DNA of 64,000 bases from assembly GCF_900089775.1 (NCBI RefSeq), contig NZ_FLOB01000009.1:1-64000 (forward strand), read 5' to 3'. How positions within the stretch are numbered: position 1 is the first letter of the stretch; each line of letters begins with the position of its first letter. The stretch comes from Marinomonas spartinae (GTDB lineage Bacteria; Pseudomonadota; Gammaproteobacteria; Pseudomonadales; Marinomonadaceae). The translations under genes were made by a program, and so were the position numbers. Shown here piece after piece: positions 1-6,728 of the stretch. The notes under the pieces were generated by a model. That model was not told where the DNA came from and ran no database searches. It saw only the letters and a list, made by a program, of their open reading frames with translations.

Positions 1-109
1 GCTGAGTTTCTGTAAGATGGCTTCTTTAAAGGCTCTTGAATGTCTTTGGTAATCCACTGGTTTTAACTTACCGCCCCCTGTCTATTTATAATATCAAATG
101 AGGCGACAA

Positions 110-364
110 CTATCCTGACACAGGGGGCATGTGAGGATACGTAGTACCTACCCCTAAACATCCGTCCTCTAGGAATGAAACATCTATAACTTTGAGATGT
201 ATTTCACGCTTACCTGATTTCTGAGTAATAACATCGCCAATACCTACATCTGGTTCATCTGTGTATGGCACCAGAACTTGACCTTTGGACATGTTGCGTT
301 GTCCTTTGTATTCCGTGCCTGCGATAGTCAATGTTTCTGGGTATGCGAGCTTGTCAAAATCCAC
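110..364 (-). CDS. Hypothetical cassette protein (84 aa), cassette 6
   Basis: A small soluble protein with no signal peptide or membrane segment. It contains a short motif KGQVLVPYTDEP and a following segment rich in beta-type residues. I cannot assign a function. It sits on the leftward strand directly after the attC of the LysE cassette, and its cassette opens with the junction GTTATGCAC, so it is the sixth cassette counted from attI. Its own attC (R'' expected as GTGCATAAC) is not found in bases 1-109, so it must lie outside the window. Start ATG at 364 follows an AGGAG-type site (complement of ctcct at 370-374). Confidence 0.7.
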   Translation of the reverse strand: MDFDKLAYPETLTIAGTEYKGQRNMSKGQVLVPYTDEPDVGIGDVITQKSGKREIHLKVIDVSFLEDGCLGVGTTYPHMPPVSG

Positions 365-399
365 CTTTCTCTCCTATGTGCTCCTAGCTGAGCATTAGT

Positions 400-454
400 G
401 CATAACGTTTGTGGCACGGGCGAGGAACGAGTCCTGTGCCCACATTTGTTCTAT
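400..454 (-). repeat. attC site of cassette 5 (LysE cassette)
   Basis: Read on the minus strand, the site opens with R'' ATAGAAC and closes with R' GTTATGC. The two arms share the pair TGTGGGCACAGG / CACGGG...GCCACA around a short loop, giving the folded single-strand form recognised by IntI. R'' matches the start of its own cassette (GTTCTAT at 1098-1104), which is expected for a real integrated cassette. The stop codon of the LysE gene is directly adjacent. Confidence 0.88.
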
Positions 455-1081
455 TTAGTTCGTAGATGAAAGTAATTTCAACCCCAAACCACCATAAACA
501 ACTGAAAAAATCTTTAATATTTTGCTTCTCGATTTTCGATAAAACCTTACAAATGATCTACTTGAAAATATTGACGCATACGCCACGTGAATAATTACTG
601 AAAGAGTGAAAGTGCCAACGATTGCAGCAATTGAAACCCAAGCTGGAGCGTTGTTAAATGTAGATAATGATACTATTGCAACCCAAGCTAGCGCAGCTTT
701 AGGGTTCGTCATCATCAGCGCGTAACCTCCGGTAAAATATCGTTTGGGTATTAACCCATGTGTCTTAGAGGTCCTATCTGAGGCTTCAGTCTTAGCTGAC
801 TTATAGGATTTGATGGCGAGATAAATTAAGTAGCACCCTCCAAACACCTTTATCAAAAATAGTAATTCAGCGTATTTAGCAATAATCTGAGTCAGGCCTA
901 AAACACTTAGAGTCGCCCACGTCAAAGAGCCGAATGCGATACCAAGACCAAACAATAAACCCGCAGCTTTACCTTTTTCTAGCGAGATATTAAGAACACC
1001 AAAAACATTTGGGCCTGGTGAAAGTACTGCAAAAATAAACGCAGTATATGTTAGTAACAACGCATTTATGTACTCAACCAT
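455..1081 (-). CDS. LysE/RhtB-family amino acid exporter, cassette 5
   Basis: About 208 residues, the normal length for the LysE/RhtB translocator family, which exports amino acids or related small molecules across the inner membrane. Six hydrophobic segments can be picked out, and near the N-terminus there is the family signature SPGPNVFGV (about residues 21-29) in the first cytoplasmic loop. A TTG two codons upstream would extend the frame, but the ATG at 1081 has a GGGAG site at good spacing, so it is the better start. The gene fills a cassette bounded by two attC sites. The substrate cannot be told from sequence. Confidence 0.88.
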   Translation of the reverse strand: MVEYINALLLTYTAFIFAVLSPGPNVFGVLNISLEKGKAAGLLFGLGIAFGSLTWATLSVLGLTQIIAKYAELLFLIKVFGGCYLIYLAIKSYKSAKTEASDRTSKTHGLIPKRYFTGGYALMMTNPKAALAWVAIVSLSTFNNAPAWVSIAAIVGTFTLSVIIHVAYASIFSSRSFVRFYRKSRSKILKIFSVVYGGLGLKLLSSTN

Positions 1082-1097
1082 TTCCAACTCCCTTTAA

Positions 1098-1157
1098 ATA
1101 GAACGCTTAAAGCATGGGCGCGGTCTTTTTCGCGTCCCATGCCTTTGATTGTTAGGT
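1098..1157 (-). repeat. attC site of cassette 4 (YunG-like cassette)
   Basis: On the minus strand R'' is ACCTAAC and R' is GTTCTAT. The arms GGCATGGGACGCG and CGCGCCCATGC pair with one bulged position around an AAAAAGAC loop. R'' is the complement of the start of its own cassette (GTTAGGT at 1576-1582). The site is about 60 nt long. Confidence 0.9.
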
Positions 1158-1553
1158 AGAGGCTGCCGCGTCTACCTGGTTCTTTTCTAATTTGCTACGG
1201 ACCAAATTTGATAAGTTCAAATAACGGTCAGCTCCATTCTTTGGTGGTTTGTTTGGTCTTACGAATGAAGAAGGTTCTTTCAATTCCTCATTTTTCCAAA
1301 ACTGGTCAGCAGTAGAATCAAATGGAGTACCATCGGGTAACTCGTTTGAATAATGAAAGCCCACTTGCTCTTCACCTACAAAAACCTTCCATAGAACTAG
1401 CTTTCCACCGAAATAGTCATTAATTATTAATGATGAAGCTCCACACTGCCCACGGCTTGGGTTGGATGGCGTCCAATTCTCGGGCTCTTCTGTATTTTCA
1501 AGTGACCAGCTATCCTGAAGGGCTTTTAGTACTTCATCTAAATTTGGATTCAT
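1152..1553 (-). CDS. YunG-like conserved protein, cassette 4
   Basis: 133 residues, soluble, no signal peptide. It resembles the Bacillus YunG family: a short N-terminal helix with a Trp-Ser pair, then SRGQCGASSL followed by INDYFGG (about residues 33-50), and a later NELPDGTPFD segment. The conserved Cys in GQCGA and the LPDGT segment are typical of this family, whose biochemical role is unknown. The gene overlaps the R'' end of its attC by a few bases, as cassette genes often do. Family match is moderate; function is not assigned. Confidence 0.75.
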   Translation of the reverse strand: MNPNLDEVLKALQDSWSLENTEEPENWTPSNPSRGQCGASSLIINDYFGGKLVLWKVFVGEEQVGFHYSNELPDGTPFDSTADQFWKNEELKEPSSFVRPNKPPKNGADRYLNLSNLVRSKLEKNQVDAAAST

Positions 1554-1575
1554 ACTTGCTTGTAATTCCTTAGAT

Positions 1576-1680
1576 ACCTAACGCCCGCATAAACTGCGGA
1601 GTAAGTTGGACGCTTTTTTGCGCCTTTTTATGCAAAAAATCGGACAGCTTTCGGAGTCAGATTTGATGCATTTGTTAGAG
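1576..1680 (-). repeat. attC site of cassette 3 (HAD cassette)
   Basis: On the minus strand R'' is CTCTAAC and R' is GTTAGGT, about 105 nt apart. The arms contain AAATGCATC / TGCGGGCG-type ends and internal complementary stretches CCGATTTTTTGCATAAA and a GCGCAAAAAAGCG hairpin. R'' matches the start of its own cassette (GTTAGAG at 2296-2302). Confidence 0.85.
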
Positions 1681-1682
1681 CT

Positions 1683-2294
1683 CTAGCGCTCAGGATGCGG
1701 CTCCCAGTTTAAATACGCTTCATCTGCCACACTCAACATTGCCAAGTCTTCTTTTGTATCACCATAGGCATAGATTTGTTCATACTGCTCTAGCTCAAAC
1801 TTGGAGCCAATCAATTTCGGCTTATTGGCACAACTGCAGTCACCATTTACATAGCGTCCAGAAAACCTACCGCTGTCAACTTCAAGTTCACTGCAAACGA
1901 GAGCAAACCCATTTTGAGCACACCAGGGCTTTAAATAAACGTCGAGAGAGGCTGAAACAATAACGATTTGATCTCCATTATTTTTGTGCCATTTAAGCTT
2001 ATTTAAAGCCACTTCTCTAAGGTGGTTAGGCACAACATCCGCAGCGTATTCCTCCCCAGCGGCTGCGACTTCATCAACCTTACGACCAGAGAAAGCCACA
2101 AAGCTAGCAATGGTTCTCATTCTAGGAGCCGGAATGACACCCACTTTATAAAGTATGAAAAATGGTGGCAACACTATCTTGGCTAGTAGTGCTCGCCGTC
2201 TTGTTCCAGAAAAGTGCAGAAACTTTGTATACATATCTGCATTGGTGATCGTCCCATCGAAATCAAACAGTGCAATATTCAAAGTTTCCTCCAA
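1683..2294 (-). CDS. HAD-superfamily IB phosphatase, cassette 3
   Basis: 203 residues. HAD motif I is LFDFDGTIT (Asp nucleophile and acid/base Asp at about residues 10 and 12), motif II is IVIVSASLD, the motif III Lys lies near KPKLIG, and motif IV is YGDTKEDLAM. The spacing and the helical cap between motifs I and II fit subclass IB, the phosphoserine phosphatase/SerB-like group. The enzyme probably removes phosphate from a small metabolite in the cytoplasm, but the substrate is not predictable. It is bounded by attC sites on both sides. The full catalytic set is intact, so it is likely functional. Confidence 0.87.
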   Translation of the reverse strand: MEETLNIALFDFDGTITNADMYTKFLHFSGTRRRALLAKIVLPPFFILYKVGVIPAPRMRTIASFVAFSGRKVDEVAAAGEEYAADVVPNHLREVALNKLKWHKNNGDQIVIVSASLDVYLKPWCAQNGFALVCSELEVDSGRFSGRYVNGDCSCANKPKLIGSKFELEQYEQIYAYGDTKEDLAMLSVADEAYLNWEPHPER

Positions 2295-2295
2295 G

Positions 2296-2412
2296 CTCTA
2301 ACGCCTTGGTCAGTGGACCAGCGTAGTGGAGCAAATTTTATGGTAAAAAGAGCGCAGCGATACCATAAAAATTGCGGAGCGTAACTGGTTCCACTGCACC
2401 AAATTGTTAGAT
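2296..2412 (-). repeat. attC site of cassette 2
   Basis: A long attC of about 117 nt. On the minus strand R'' is ATCTAAC and R' is GTTAGAG. The arms TTGGTGCAGTGGAACCAG and GTCCACTGACCAAGG pair with small bulges, and the centre has a second hairpin around TATGG / CCATA. R'' matches the start of its own cassette (GTTAGAT at 2970-2976). Confidence 0.9.
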
Positions 2413-2964
2413 ACCATACTGCTCGGCCAATATTTCACCAAAAAGATAGCATTGCTCACAATAAACCAATAAATCAAAGAGCACACACCAATCAGATTTT
2501 CCTTTCTTTCCATGAAGCATGACCACTCGCGCTAAATCTGGCTCCCCAATTTTGGTCAATTCCGCCTGTGTAATTGCGTCCTCAAAAGCACCCGCAAGTA
2601 CAAATTTATCTACATGTATTATCTTATTTGAAACTTCTCTCAAGCTTGTCAAAACGCAAGTGGAAATTCTATCGAAAGCATATTCCTGCTTAACAAAAGC
2701 AGTATCCATTATAGATCTATCATTATGAAAAGCATGACTAGTATCTGATACAAGATTTTTGAACTCGTCATCCAAATTACGTTGGTGAATGGCCAATTCG
2801 ACCAACTTTACTTTTATTGTGCTAAGGAAGCCGGTAACTGTGTACTGATATATTGGATGATCTATGTCTAAATCGGAAAAATCAAAATGTACAAAACCTC
2901 GAGTTAACAACATTAACTCAAAAGAAATGTCTCTCAATCTGTAAGCATCTGCACCTAGTTTCAT
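2407..2964 (-). CDS. Unrecognised cassette protein (185 aa), cassette 2
   Basis: I do not recognise a family. The protein is soluble and mostly alpha-helical, with no signal peptide, no membrane segment and no obvious catalytic motif. A central region contains FHNDRSIMDTAF and KQEYAFDRIS, and the C-terminal third has two Cys residues in VYCEQCYLFG that could bind metal or form a disulfide. The start ATG at 2964 is only a few bases from the upstream attC R' box and has no good ribosome binding site of its own (the preceding bases are TAGATAAAAT), so it may be translated by coupling or weakly. It is flanked by two verified attC sites. Confidence 0.72.
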   Translation of the reverse strand: MKLGADAYRLRDISFELMLLTRGFVHFDFSDLDIDHPIYQYTVTGFLSTIKVKLVELAIHQRNLDDEFKNLVSDTSHAFHNDRSIMDTAFVKQEYAFDRISTCVLTSLREVSNKIIHVDKFVLAGAFEDAITQAELTKIGEPDLARVVMLHGKKGKSDWCVLFDLLVYCEQCYLFGEILAEQYGI

Positions 2965-2969
2965 ATTTT

Positions 2970-3017
2970 ATCTAACGCTTCAATCACGCGCTCGTCGCGT
3001 GCATTGGCTTGTTATCT
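2970..3017 (-). repeat. attC site of cassette 1 (GNAT cassette)
   Basis: A compact 48-nt attC. On the minus strand R'' is AGATAAC and R' is GTTAGAT. The arms CCAATGCACGCG and CGCGTGATTG pair, leaving an unpaired G of the kind that directs IntI to the recombining strand. R'' is the exact complement of the junction at attI (GTTATCT), which shows this cassette was inserted at attI. Confidence 0.92.
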
Positions 3018-3487
3018 TCTGCCAAGCTTTCAATTTGAGGTAAATTCAACCGAAACACCGAGATTTCATCTAGTTTCTTTGCTCCGATATTCGAATAAAA
3101 TTTAATTGCCGAGTCATTGGTTTTAAGTGCCCACCATTCAAAACGAGCACAACCTTTTTCTTTTGCTAATTGAGCTAGATAGATCAGCGTTTTTTTACCA
3201 ACTCCATTCCCTTGGAACTCTGGCTCAATATATAAATCATCTAGATGCAAACCTCGTTTTCCCGTTGTGGTAGAGAACGTGTAATAATAAACAGCAAAAC
3301 CGCATGGTTTTTCATCAATTTGTAAAATCAAAGCTTTTGCCGTAGCGTCCTTTCCAAGAAGATTTGCCTCTATGTCCGATAGTGTAGCGGATATTTCAAA
3401 TGGAAATTCTTCAGCAATAGCCAGATCTCGAATATATTTCAAAATTAACTTTGAATCACCGCTCTGGGCGAGTTTGAATGTCAACAT
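2984..3487 (-). CDS. GNAT-family N-acetyltransferase, cassette 1
   Basis: 167 residues, standard GNAT length. The acetyl-CoA binding motif A is visible as EFQGNGVGKKTL (about residues 90-101), preceded by LHLDDLYI on strand beta 4 and followed by EWWALKTNDSAIKFYSNIGA, the usual strand beta 5/helix 4 segment. It should transfer an acetyl group to an amine; the substrate is unknown. It is the first cassette after attI and so the most strongly expressed position. The last codons lie inside its attC. The start ATG at 3487 is preceded by GGAG about 12 nt upstream; an overlapping three-codon frame (ATGAATTAA) ends at the start codon. Confidence 0.87.
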   Translation of the reverse strand: MLTFKLAQSGDSKLILKYIRDLAIAEEFPFEISATLSDIEANLLGKDATAKALILQIDEKPCGFAVYYYTFSTTTGKRGLHLDDLYIEPEFQGNGVGKKTLIYLAQLAKEKGCARFEWWALKTNDSAIKFYSNIGAKKLDEISVFRLNLPQIESLAEDNKPMHATSA

Positions 3488-3505
3488 TTAATTCATGCTC
3501 CGGAA

Positions 3506-3512
3506 AGATAAC
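3506..3512 (-). other. attI recombination core (attI/cassette 1 junction)
   Basis: On the minus strand this is GTTATCT, a match to the core G-TTRRRY form except at one position, and identical to the complement of the R'' box in the attC of cassette 1. Recombination occurs between the G and the first T. The rest of attI should lie to the right (about 3513-3575); a 10-bp palindrome gcgcatgcgc at 3525-3534 is there, but I cannot assign integrase-binding repeats by eye. Confidence 0.82.
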
Positions 3513-3515
3513 ATT

Positions 3516-3543
3516 TTAATAGTGCGCATGCGCTTTTAGACAA
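3516..3543 (-). promoter_or_regulatory. Candidate cassette promoter (Pc)
   Basis: On the minus strand TTGTCT (3543-3538) and TATTAA (3521-3516) are separated by 16 nt, pointing into the cassette array and ending just before the attI core. Position and direction fit a Pc promoter, but the match to consensus is only moderate. Confidence 0.4.
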
Positions 3544-3793
3544 TTCCAAAAAGTTCTAATGAACGCCGTAAGTAACTGAATCAAAGTTACTTTACGAAAT
3601 TACTCACAGAAACTAAAACTGGAAAAACGAGCATGCGTGTTTACACATTTATCCACAGCACGTTATTTCTGATGCGTATATTCTTATTCATTGATACTAA
3701 AAGACTTTAAGGCATGCTGCCAGTGCAGACACGCAATTTTTTGATTATTTTTCAGACAATCCGTGCCAAAAATTGGCAAGCTGAAAAAATATA

Positions 3794-3809
3794 CTGTATA
3801 TTTATACAG
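3794..3809. promoter_or_regulatory. LexA (SOS) box upstream of intI
   Basis: CTGTATATTTATACAG is a near-perfect gammaproteobacterial LexA site (CTG-N10-CAG with an AT-rich TATATA-like centre and outer TA on the left). It lies 32 bp before the intI start codon, where LexA would block transcription. Integrase expression is therefore expected to rise when the SOS response is on, as is known for other integrons. Confidence 0.92.
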
Positions 3810-3840
3810 ATTTAGGTCAATTATCCACAAGGAGTGTGTG

Positions 3841-4803
3841 ATGTCTTCCAGTCCTTTTCTTAACTTTATTCGTAATGAACTCAGGCTGCGCGGCTATAGC
3901 TTAAAAATAGAGAAGTCTTACCTGTATTGGATTAAATATTTTATTCGATTCCATAAGCTGCAGCACCCTCAAAATATGGGGGCAGAAGAAGTAAGAGCGT
4001 TTTTATCATTTTTGGCAATTGAACAAAATGTTGCAATTAACACACAAAAATCTGCCCTTAATGCCCTCGCATTTTTATATAACAAGCTACTTGATCAACC
4101 ATTAGGAGACTTAGGATTTCAGCATGCTAAACAAGGTCGGCGCTTACCCATTGTTTTAGCACCTAACGACATTCAAAAAATACTAAGCTGCTTAAATGAA
4201 CGGGATCACTTAATGTTCTCATTGCTATATGGCTCAGGACTTAGGATCAGTGAGTGCTTACGTATTCGCATTCAAGATATTAATTTGGATCAAGGTAGCT
4301 TGGTGGTACGATGCAGCAAAGGCAATAAAGATAGAACCACGATTCTTAGCCGTAAATTAGCTGAATCTTTAAACAAACAAAAATCCTATGCTCAAAAAAT
4401 CCAACAAGACGACAATACAAAGGGATACGGCCCTTCTTTGCCCTTCGCACTGTCTAGAAAGTATCCGAACGCATTTCGTCAATTAAGTTGGATGTTTTTA
4501 TTTCCCTCTACATCAATCAGCCCGCACCCTTTGACTGGCGAATTATGCCGGCATCATTTACATGATTCAGTGCCCCGTAAAGCATTAAAAACAGCAGTCC
4601 ATGAAGCAGGAATTAATGAAACAAGAGTAAATTGTCACACCTTCCGCCATTCTTTTGCGACTCACTTATTGATGGCCGGACGAGATATAAGAACTGTTCA
4701 AGAGTTGTTAGGCCATAACGATGTGTCAACCACACAAATTTATACGCATGTAATAGGTCAACATTTTGCTGGAACCAATAGTCCACTAGACCAACTGCTA
4801 TAA
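3841..4803 (+). CDS. intI: Integron integrase IntI (tyrosine recombinase)
   Basis: 320 residues. It inserts and excises gene cassettes by recombination between attI and attC. The N-terminal SAM-like domain (about 5-95) is followed by the catalytic domain. Visible catalytic residues are Arg in GSGLRISE, His and Arg in HTFRHSFAT, His in LGHND, and Tyr in IYTHV. The extra helix unique to integron integrases is present in the segment LPFALSRKYPNAF. The frame is open upstream to 3763, but ATG 3841 has AAGGAG at ideal spacing (3829-3834) and gives the usual IntI N-terminus. It is transcribed away from the cassettes, the standard arrangement, and has a LexA box in front. All key residues are intact, so it should be active. 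Confidence 0.96.
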   Translation: MSSSPFLNFIRNELRLRGYSLKIEKSYLYWIKYFIRFHKLQHPQNMGAEEVRAFLSFLAIEQNVAINTQKSALNALAFLYNKLLDQPLGDLGFQHAKQGRRLPIVLAPNDIQKILSCLNERDHLMFSLLYGSGLRISECLRIRIQDINLDQGSLVVRCSKGNKDRTTILSRKLAESLNKQKSYAQKIQQDDNTKGYGPSLPFALSRKYPNAFRQLSWMFLFPSTSISPHPLTGELCRHHLHDSVPRKALKTAVHEAGINETRVNCHTFRHSFATHLLMAGRDIRTVQELLGHNDVSTTQIYTHVIGQHFAGTNSPLDQLL

Positions 4804-4816
4804 ATAACATTTCCAT

Positions 4817-4850
4817 AAAACCACTTCTCTATCGCTAGAAAAGTGGTTTT
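4817..4850. terminator. Bidirectional terminator between intI and atzF
   Basis: AAAACCACTT and AAGTGGTTTT form a 10-bp stem with A and T runs on both sides. It sits between convergent intI (+) and the guanidine operon (-) and can stop both. Confidence 0.85.
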
Positions 4851-4875
4851 CGTTGTCTCTGCGTTTACCGTCTTG

Positions 4876-6705
4876 CTATTTCAATGACGCCAAATACGCT
4901 CGCCAGCCTTTAAAATGGGTGATGTCTTGTGCGTCTTCGATGCCGTAAGGTTCACAGATAAACCCTGCCACTTGGCTGCCGTTGGCGAGTGTTATTTTGC
5001 CGATGCCGAGGGGCGCGGGGATGCCTGCGACAAAACTGCCAAAGTGTTGTGTTGGCACAGACCAAACTTCCACTTCGATGGCGTCACCATTGTCTTTATC
5101 GAGTATCAACCCAGGGCGAAGCGGAGGCCCGCCTGCCAGTGCGTACATGCGATACATGGTTGCGGTGGTGGTTTTGGCTTTTAGGGTGGCGCCGCGTTCC
5201 GTTAGTTGCCAGTTGAGTGGCTGGCCTGCTAAATGCGCGCCGCAAACCATGACGTCGATGGTTTTCGGGTTGCTCACAGGGGTTGTGTTGTTTGGCGTTG
5301 CCACAACCTCTAAAGCCCCTTTTTTTAGGGGAAGCGCTTGCTGAATGCGGTTGGCAATAGACATTAACATACGGTCGCTAAACGTCGGCCCCACAAGCGT
5401 GATACCAAATGGCATGTCGTTGTCTGTCATTACAGTGGGAACGGCAATGGAAGCCAGATCAATCAGGTTCATAAAGTTGGTGTAATAGCCCAACTCGCTA
5501 TTGTGCTTAATCGGCTCAGCGAGCATTTCTGCTATGGTGAAGTGGCGCCCTGCTGTGGGCGTCAGCAAACAATCCACCTTTGCCATTTGTGCCAAACAAA
5601 TTTGCTTCAAATCGTTAATGCGATATTGGGCTTTAAACAAGGCCGTTGCCGGCGGTTTGCCACCTGGCGCGATGATTTCCCGCACGACAGGGAAAATCGC
5701 CTCTGGATTCTCGTCAATCAGAGGTTGAGTGGCAATGTAGCGCTCGGACACCCAAGGACCTTCGTATAAAAGTTGGGCGATTTCATCAAAGGGAGCATAG
5801 TCGATTTCTTGAAAGGCAAAGCCCTGCTCTTTAAGCAATGCTAACGTCTCGAAATAGGCTTTTTCATAGCTTTCATCACCAAAGAATTTCAATTGATGAG
5901 CGGGAATCACACCGACGGTTAATGGCCCCGTACGTAAACCATAATGGCGAGCTTGATTGTCGAAGGGGTTCTGGCGGCTGTAGCCGTCTCGTTCATCGAA
6001 GCCTTCTGCGGCCGCGAGCGCTGTATTGGCATCGTCGGTGTTATAAACAAAAATGGTCATGCAATCCAAGCTACGACAAGCAGGCACTAAACCCGTTGCC
6101 GATAACAAGCCTATGCTCGGTTTCACGCCAACCAAATTATTAAAGCAAGCCGGAACACGGCCCGAGCCAGCGGTGTCAGTGCCTAAGCTGAAACTGGCTA
6201 AACCAAGGGCCACAGCAACCGCCGAACCTGAGCTGGAACCACCACTGATGTAATCGTAATGAAACGAATTATGGCAAGCACCGTAAGGCGAGCGGGTACC
6301 GTTCAAACCTGTAGCAAATTGGTCTAAATTGGTTTTGCCAACGGGAATCGCCCCCGCATCGATCAGCTGTTGCACCACTTGAGCCGAGGCGCTCGGTGTG
6401 TAAGCAAACGCATCACAACCTGCCGTGGTCGGAATGCCCGCCAAATCGATGTTGTCTTTAATGGCAAACGGAATTCCCCATAGGGGGTGCGTGTCCATGT
6501 CTTTACTTTTTAGGCCTTCCAGCCAAACCGCTTGTTCCGTTTCAGTTAACAGGTGAATCCAAATGTTGTGATCTTTGTAATCGGCTGCGCGCTCTCGGAT
6601 GTCCGCCATTACGCTTTCAGGACTGGTTTTACCCGCTTGATAAGCGCTGCGCAGGGCAGAAAATCCCATGTCCAATCCACTTTGTGTTTCTAATTGCATG
6701 CCCAT
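4876..6705 (-). CDS. atzF: Allophanate hydrolase
   Basis: 609 residues, usual AtzF length. It hydrolyses allophanate to two ammonia and two CO2, the last step of guanidine or urea breakdown by the carboxylase route. The amidase-signature domain (about 15-450) has the Ser-Ser-Lys catalytic set: Lys in FAIKDNID (about residue 83) and the Ser-rich loop SGGSSSGSA. A C-terminal domain (about 480-609) with VMVCGAHLAGQPLNWQL is the extra AtzF domain that helps decarboxylate the intermediate. The start follows GAGGAG at good spacing. It is the last gene of the operon, 23 nt after the carboxylase stop, and ends at the shared terminator. Confidence 0.94.
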   Translation of the reverse strand: MGMQLETQSGLDMGFSALRSAYQAGKTSPESVMADIRERAADYKDHNIWIHLLTETEQAVWLEGLKSKDMDTHPLWGIPFAIKDNIDLAGIPTTAGCDAFAYTPSASAQVVQQLIDAGAIPVGKTNLDQFATGLNGTRSPYGACHNSFHYDYISGGSSSGSAVAVALGLASFSLGTDTAGSGRVPACFNNLVGVKPSIGLLSATGLVPACRSLDCMTIFVYNTDDANTALAAAEGFDERDGYSRQNPFDNQARHYGLRTGPLTVGVIPAHQLKFFGDESYEKAYFETLALLKEQGFAFQEIDYAPFDEIAQLLYEGPWVSERYIATQPLIDENPEAIFPVVREIIAPGGKPPATALFKAQYRINDLKQICLAQMAKVDCLLTPTAGRHFTIAEMLAEPIKHNSELGYYTNFMNLIDLASIAVPTVMTDNDMPFGITLVGPTFSDRMLMSIANRIQQALPLKKGALEVVATPNNTTPVSNPKTIDVMVCGAHLAGQPLNWQLTERGATLKAKTTTATMYRMYALAGGPPLRPGLILDKDNGDAIEVEVWSVPTQHFGSFVAGIPAPLGIGKITLANGSQVAGFICEPYGIEDAQDITHFKGWRAYLASLK

Positions 6706-6728
6706 AGTTTGCTCCTCAATCTTCTACT

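Noticed and set aside
2310..2513. 67-codon open frame on the minus strand
   Set aside because: It lies within attC and the 2407 gene in another frame, with no coding evidence.
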